From positions 248,001 through 312,000 of the forward strand of contig CAWBIZ010000015.1 in NCBI GenBank assembly GCA_963789005.1: a stretch of 64,000 nucleotides of DNA. Direction: 5' to 3'. The stretch comes from DASSUW01 sp963789005. Lineage in GTDB: Bacteria; Actinomycetota; Thermoleophilia; Solirubrobacterales; Solirubrobacteraceae. Within the stretch, counting starts at the first letter, position 1. Each line of letters begins with the position of its first letter. This document shows positions 60,575-64,000 of this stretch, in pieces. Under the pieces are notes generated by a model. It was given only the letters and a program-made list of their open reading frames with translations. It did not search any database and was not told the origin of the DNA. The position numbers were made by a program, and so were the translations under genes.

Positions 60575-61671
60575 TGAGCGACACGGCTCCCGTCACCACC
60601 GCGAACGCCGACGGTGAGGACGGCGACGAGGGCGCACCGCCACGGCTGCAGTTCAGCGCCCGCAACCTGCTCGTCCTCGGCGCCTTCCTCGCCGCGTCGA
60701 TCGCGGCGCTCTACTACCTGCTGCCGCAGATCGCCGGGCTCGAGGACACCTGGGAGCGGATCGAGGACGGCAGCCCGTACTGGATGTTCCTGGCGTTCGT
60801 CTTCACCCTGGGGATGTTCGCCGGCTACGTGATGATGTTCCGCGGCGTGTTCGCGCGCGTGCCCGGCAGCGAGCGGATCGGCTGGCGCGAGAGCTACGAG
60901 ATCACGATGGCCGGCCTCGCGGCGTCGCGGATCTTCGCCGCCGGCGGCGCGGGCGGGCTGGTGCTGACGGCGTGGGCGCTGCGCCGGGCCGGGCTGCGCA
61001 AGCGCCACGTGGCCGACCGCACGCTGTCCTTCCTGATCCTCACCTACTTCCCCTACGTCCTGGCGGTGATCGTCTGCGGGCTGGGCCTGCGGCTGGGCAT
61101 CTTCGGCGGCGAGGCGCCGTTCGGGCTGACGGTCGTCCCGGCGATCCTGGCCGGCATCGCCCTCGGCATCGGGCTGGCGATCGCGCTCGTGCCGACCGAC
61201 CTGCAGCGGCGCCTGGGCGGCTGGGCGGGCAGCCACGGCCGGCTCGCCCGCTTCGCGCAGCTCGCGGCCAACGCGCCCGCCTCGGCGTCTGCCGGCATGC
61301 GCGACGCGATCGCCCACGTGCGCTCGCGCGACCCCGCGCTCCTGGGCGCGATCCTGTTCTGGGCCGCGCAGATCCTCGTCCTGTGGGCGGCCTTCCGGGC
61401 GTTCGGCTCCTCGCCGCCCGCCGCTGTGCTCGTGCTGGCGTTCTTCCTCGGAATGCTCGGCAACCTGCTGCCCCTGCCGGGCGGCGTCGGGGGAGTCGAG
61501 GGCGGCATGATCGCGTCGTTCGTGGCCTTCGGGGTGGACGGCGGCCTCGCGGTCGTGGCCGTGCTCGTCTACCGCGCGTTCAGCTTCTGGCTGCCGCTGA
61601 TCCCGGGCGTGATCGCGTACTTCCAGCTGCGGCGAACGGTCGAGCAGTGGGCGCTAAGCTATACAAACTGA
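60571..61671 (+). CDS. Lysylphosphatidylglycerol-synthase-type membrane protein (UPF0104)
   Basis: A 366-aa protein with about 8 spans. ARNLLVLGAFLAASIAALYY, SYEITMAGLAASRIFAAGGA, and the C-terminal GMLGNLLPLPGGVGGVEGGM followed by VYRAFSFWLPLIPGVIAYFQ are signatures of the LPG_synthase_TM family. There is no soluble aminoacyltransferase domain, so it is the flippase-like part only. Paired with the PAP2-type gene, it suggests lipid head-group synthesis or translocation. The start is the first of two consecutive ATGs (60571). Confidence 0.85.
   Translation: MMSDTAPVTTANADGEDGDEGAPPRLQFSARNLLVLGAFLAASIAALYYLLPQIAGLEDTWERIEDGSPYWMFLAFVFTLGMFAGYVMMFRGVFARVPGSERIGWRESYEITMAGLAASRIFAAGGAGGLVLTAWALRRAGLRKRHVADRTLSFLILTYFPYVLAVIVCGLGLRLGIFGGEAPFGLTVVPAILAGIALGIGLAIALVPTDLQRRLGGWAGSHGRLARFAQLAANAPASASAGMRDAIAHVRSRDPALLGAILFWAAQILVLWAAFRAFGSSPPAAVLVLAFFLGMLGNLLPLPGGVGGVEGGMIASFVAFGVDGGLAVVAVLVYRAFSFWLPLIPGVIAYFQLRRTVEQWALSYTN
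61660..61665 (+). promoter_or_regulatory. TATACA -10 candidate for trxB
   Basis: TATACA lies in the last codons of the upstream membrane-protein gene, 42 bases before the trxB ATG, in otherwise GC-rich sequence. No convincing -35 is visible at 16-19 bases. A ribosome site AAGGGA precedes the ATG. The box fits a separate trxB transcript. Confidence 0.35.
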
Positions 61672-61707
61672 AGTAACGAAACCGGGGTCAACGGGGACAA
61701 GGGAAAC

Positions 61708-62736
61708 ATGGAGAACGTGATCATCATCGGGAGTGGGCCGGCGGGCTACACCGCTGCGCTCTACACCGCCCGCGCCAACCTCGAGCCGCTGGTGATCGAG
61801 GGGTGGATGTGGGGCGGCCTGCTCCAGCAGACGACCGACGTCGAGAACTTCCCCGGCTACCCCCAGGGCGTCATGGGCCCCCAGATGATGCAGGACCTGC
61901 GCGACCAGGCCGAGCGCTTCGGCGCGCGCTTCGTGACCGAGAACGTCACCCGCGTGGAGCCCGCCGCCGCCCCCGGCGAGCCGTTCCGGGTGTGGGTCGA
62001 CGAGGAGCTCCACGAGGCGCGCTCGGTCGTGCTCGCGATGGGCGCCGAGCACAAGAAGCTGGGCGTGCCCGGCGAGGACGAGCTCGGCGGCCGCGGCGTC
62101 TCCTACTGCGCGACGTGCGACGCCGCGTTCTACAAGGACCGCGAGACGATCATCGTCGGCGGCGGCGACTCGGCGATGGAGGAGGCGATCTTCCTCGCCA
62201 AGTTCTCCTCCAAGGTCACGATCGTCAACCGGCGCGACGAGTTCCGCGCCTCGAAGATCATGCTCGAGCGGGCGCGCTCGATGGACAACATCGAGTTCCT
62301 CACCCCGTACGTGGTCGAGGAGTTCCTGGCGGGCGACGCCGGCGTGCTCGACCGCGCGCGGCTGCGGCATGTCGAGACCGGCGAGCATCGCGAGCTGCCG
62401 ATGAACGGCGCGTTCATCGCGGTCGGCCACGAGCCGCAGTCAGAGCTCGTCGAGGGCATCGTCGAGACGGACGAGAACGGCTACGTGCTGACCGAGGGCA
62501 AGTCGACGCGCACCAACGTGATGGGCATGTTCGCGGCCGGCGACCTGGTCGACCACACCTACCGCCAGGCCGTCACGGCCGCCGGCACGGGCTGCATGGC
62601 CGCGCTCGACGCCGAGTGGTACCTGCGCGACAACCCGGCGGTGCCGACGCCGGCCGCGCTCGAGGGCACCGGCGACCTCGCCGAGGAGCAGTGGGCGCCC
62701 GTCACGGCCGAGCCGGCGGCTACGCGAGCGCGTTGA
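61708..62736 (+). CDS. trxB: Thioredoxin reductase
   Basis: A 342-aa flavoprotein. It has the FAD loop NVIIIGSGPAGYTAALYTAR and the redox-active CATC in GVSYCATCDAAFYKD (about 134-137). The NADPH loop is TIIVGGGDSAMEEAIFLAKF. FAAGDLVDHTYRQAVTAAGT closes the FAD site. It reduces thioredoxin with NADPH in the cytoplasm. There is an extra about 30-residue tail (TPAALEGTGDLAEEQWAP) after the usual end. The tail's coding sequence overlaps the convergent acyl-CoA dehydrogenase by 17 bases. No trxA is visible before the window ends. Confidence 0.95.
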   Translation: MENVIIIGSGPAGYTAALYTARANLEPLVIEGWMWGGLLQQTTDVENFPGYPQGVMGPQMMQDLRDQAERFGARFVTENVTRVEPAAAPGEPFRVWVDEELHEARSVVLAMGAEHKKLGVPGEDELGGRGVSYCATCDAAFYKDRETIIVGGGDSAMEEAIFLAKFSSKVTIVNRRDEFRASKIMLERARSMDNIEFLTPYVVEEFLAGDAGVLDRARLRHVETGEHRELPMNGAFIAVGHEPQSELVEGIVETDENGYVLTEGKSTRTNVMGMFAAGDLVDHTYRQAVTAAGTGCMAALDAEWYLRDNPAVPTPAALEGTGDLAEEQWAPVTAEPAATRAR

Positions 62737-63874
62737 TCCCGGTCTCGGCGCGCCCGATGATCAGCTTCTGGATCTGCGACGTGCCCTCGTAGAGGGTCGT
62801 CACCCGCACGTCGCGGAAGTAGCGCTCGACCGGGTGGTCGTCGACGTAGCCCGAGCCGCCGTGGACCTGGATCGCCAGGTGCGCGCAGTTCTGCGCGGCC
62901 TCGGTCGCGTACAGCTTGGCGATCGAGGTCTCGGTGGTGCTCGGCTTCCCCTGGTCCTTGAGCCAGCCGGCGCGGAACACGAGCAGGCGCGCGGCGTCGG
63001 TCTGCACGCGCATGTCGGCGATCATCGCCTGGACGAGCTGGAAGGAGGCGATCGGCTTGCCGAACTGCTCGCGCTCCTTCGAGTACGCCACCGAGTGGTC
63101 GAGCGACCCCTGGCAGACGCCGACGCAGCCGGCGGCGACCGAGTAGCGGCCTGAGTCGAGCGCGCTCATGGCCACCTTGAAGCCTTCGCCGACCTCGCCC
63201 ATCAGCGCGTCGTCCGGCACCTCCACGTCGTCGAGCGCGATCGAGGCGGTGACCATGCCGTGCAGGCCCATCTTGCCGTGGATGTCCTGCGCCGAGAAGC
63301 CCGGCGTGCTGGTCTCCACGAGGAAGCAGGCGAGGCCGCGATGCTGCTTCTCCGGATCGGTCTGGGCGAAGATCATCGCCACGTCGGCACGGGTGCCGAG
63401 CGAGATCCACATCTTGTTGCCGCTCAGCACCCAGCCGGAGTCGGTCTTGCGCGCGCGGGTCTTCTGGTTGGCGGCGTCGGAGCCCGTGTCGGGCTCGGTC
63501 AGCCCGAAGCACCCCAGCCACTCGCCGGAGCACAGCTTCGGCAGGTAGCGCTGCTTCTGCTCCTCGCTGCCCCAGCGCAGGATCGACGAGCACACGAGCG
63601 AGGTCTGGACGGAGATCACCGTGCGCATCGCCGAGTCGTGGCGGCCGATCTCCTCGACCACGACCGCGTAGGTCACGTAGTCGAGCCCGGCGCCGCCGTA
63701 CTCCTGCGGGACGATCGCGCCGAGATAGCCCTGCTCGGCGATCTTGGCGACGAGCTCGGTGTCGAAGTGGTGGTTGCGGTCGTTCTCCCGGGCGCGCTCG
63801 GCGAGCTCGCGGTCGGCGAACGACCGCGCGGTCTCACGGATGAGCTGCTGCTCGTCGGTCAGGTCGAAATCCAT
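62720..63874 (-). CDS. Acyl-CoA dehydrogenase
   Basis: A 384-aa flavoenzyme. It has FDLTDEQQLIRETARSFADR, GAIVPQEYGGAGLDYVTYAV, GCFGLTEPDTGSDAANQKTR (FAD/substrate binding), FGKPIASFQLVQAMIADM and the C-terminal QVHGGSGYVDDHPVERYFRD. The likely catalytic base is the Glu in LYEGTSQIQKLIIG. It is of short/medium-chain type; chain length specificity is not readable from motifs. It would feed electrons to the ETF pathway. Start ATG 63874 opens a divergent spacer to the partial gene at 63904. Confidence 0.92.
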   Translation of the reverse strand: MDFDLTDEQQLIRETARSFADRELAERARENDRNHHFDTELVAKIAEQGYLGAIVPQEYGGAGLDYVTYAVVVEEIGRHDSAMRTVISVQTSLVCSSILRWGSEEQKQRYLPKLCSGEWLGCFGLTEPDTGSDAANQKTRARKTDSGWVLSGNKMWISLGTRADVAMIFAQTDPEKQHRGLACFLVETSTPGFSAQDIHGKMGLHGMVTASIALDDVEVPDDALMGEVGEGFKVAMSALDSGRYSVAAGCVGVCQGSLDHSVAYSKEREQFGKPIASFQLVQAMIADMRVQTDAARLLVFRAGWLKDQGKPSTTETSIAKLYATEAAQNCAHLAIQVHGGSGYVDDHPVERYFRDVRVTTLYEGTSQIQKLIIGRAETGINALA

Positions 63875-63903
63875 GGGCGACGACGCTACTACGATGCCGT
63901 CGG

Positions 63904-64000
63904 GTGGACGCGTTCACGGTCGTCTTCGGCGGCACGCTGGCGTTCTTCGTCATCACCGTCGTGCTGCTCGGGATCTTCTCCCAGCGGTCGCCGCGCGAGT
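63904..64000 (+). CDS. N-terminus of a membrane protein (truncated by the window edge)
   Basis: GTG 63904 opens a frame of 32 codons running off the window. The peptide VDAFTVVFGGTLAFFVITVV continues LLGIFSQRSPRE, a single transmembrane helix with a basic exit. Likely a small membrane protein. It is divergent from the acyl-CoA dehydrogenase with a 29-base spacer. Function cannot be told. Confidence 0.45.
   Translation, partial: MDAFTVVFGGTLAFFVITVVLLGIFSQRSPRE

Overview
High-GC, densely packed actinobacterial DNA, most like a member of the Thermoleophilia (Solirubrobacter/Conexibacter type). The lineage is inferred from base composition, frequent GTG starts, caa3-type cox genes and the DUF4082/FN3 exopolysaccharide locus; no rRNA or other phylogenetic marker lies in the window. 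I saw no tRNA, rRNA, CRISPR, transposase or phage gene, and no gene-free stretch longer than 300 bases.

Region 1 (1-31.5 kb) is an exopolysaccharide/cell-surface glycan locus, almost all on the minus strand. It holds several glycosyltransferases, a Wzx-type flippase, a Wzz-like chain-length protein without kinase domain, an asparagine synthetase-like amidotransferase, a polysaccharide deacetylase, a FemAB-like protein, a PglC-like initiating sugar transferase, two DegT-type aminotransferases, a PglD-like acetyltransferase and nucleotide-sugar enzymes (UDP-sugar dehydrogenase, epimerase, Gfo/Idh oxidoreductase, an atypical nucleotidyltransferase). It also holds a 1832-aa secreted modular protein with four DUF4082 and six FN3 domains. 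A LuxR-type regulator, a stand-alone receiver and an ECF sigma factor sit at the head of the same minus-strand gene run and probably control it.

Region 2 (31.8-33.3 kb) is a canonical LuxR response regulator facing a soluble histidine kinase, with two strong hairpins between their stops. Region 3 (33.6-40.7 kb, plus strand) is housekeeping: acpS, NAD(P)HX repair, a CBS protein, alanine racemase, CCA/poly(A) nucleotidyltransferase, LpxA-like acyltransferase, HIT protein, cold-shock protein and a secreted protein. Region 4 (40.7-45.3 kb) has a GAF-GGDEF-HD-GYP protein, a lipoprotein, a zinc-ribbon protein and a twice-frameshifted glycosyltransferase.

Region 5 (45.3-58.7 kb) is respiratory and stress-related. 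A cytochrome c/cupredoxin lipoprotein faces an A2-type caa3 oxidase cluster (ctaC with fused cytochrome c, ctaD, a tandem Usp-like gene, coxC and a 35-aa membrane protein). Then come two small membrane proteins and a stressosome/RsbU module (rsbU-rsbR-rsbS-rsbT-rsbX). It ends with a second, A1-type oxidase (ctaC, ctaD) with the heme O synthase ctaB. Region 6 (58.7-64 kb) has an enoyl-CoA hydratase, a PAP2-type protein, an LPG-synthase-type membrane protein, thioredoxin reductase and an acyl-CoA dehydrogenase.

Three genes carry four apparent single-base frameshifts, mostly in short G/C runs. This looks more like consensus error or recent decay than programmed frameshifting.
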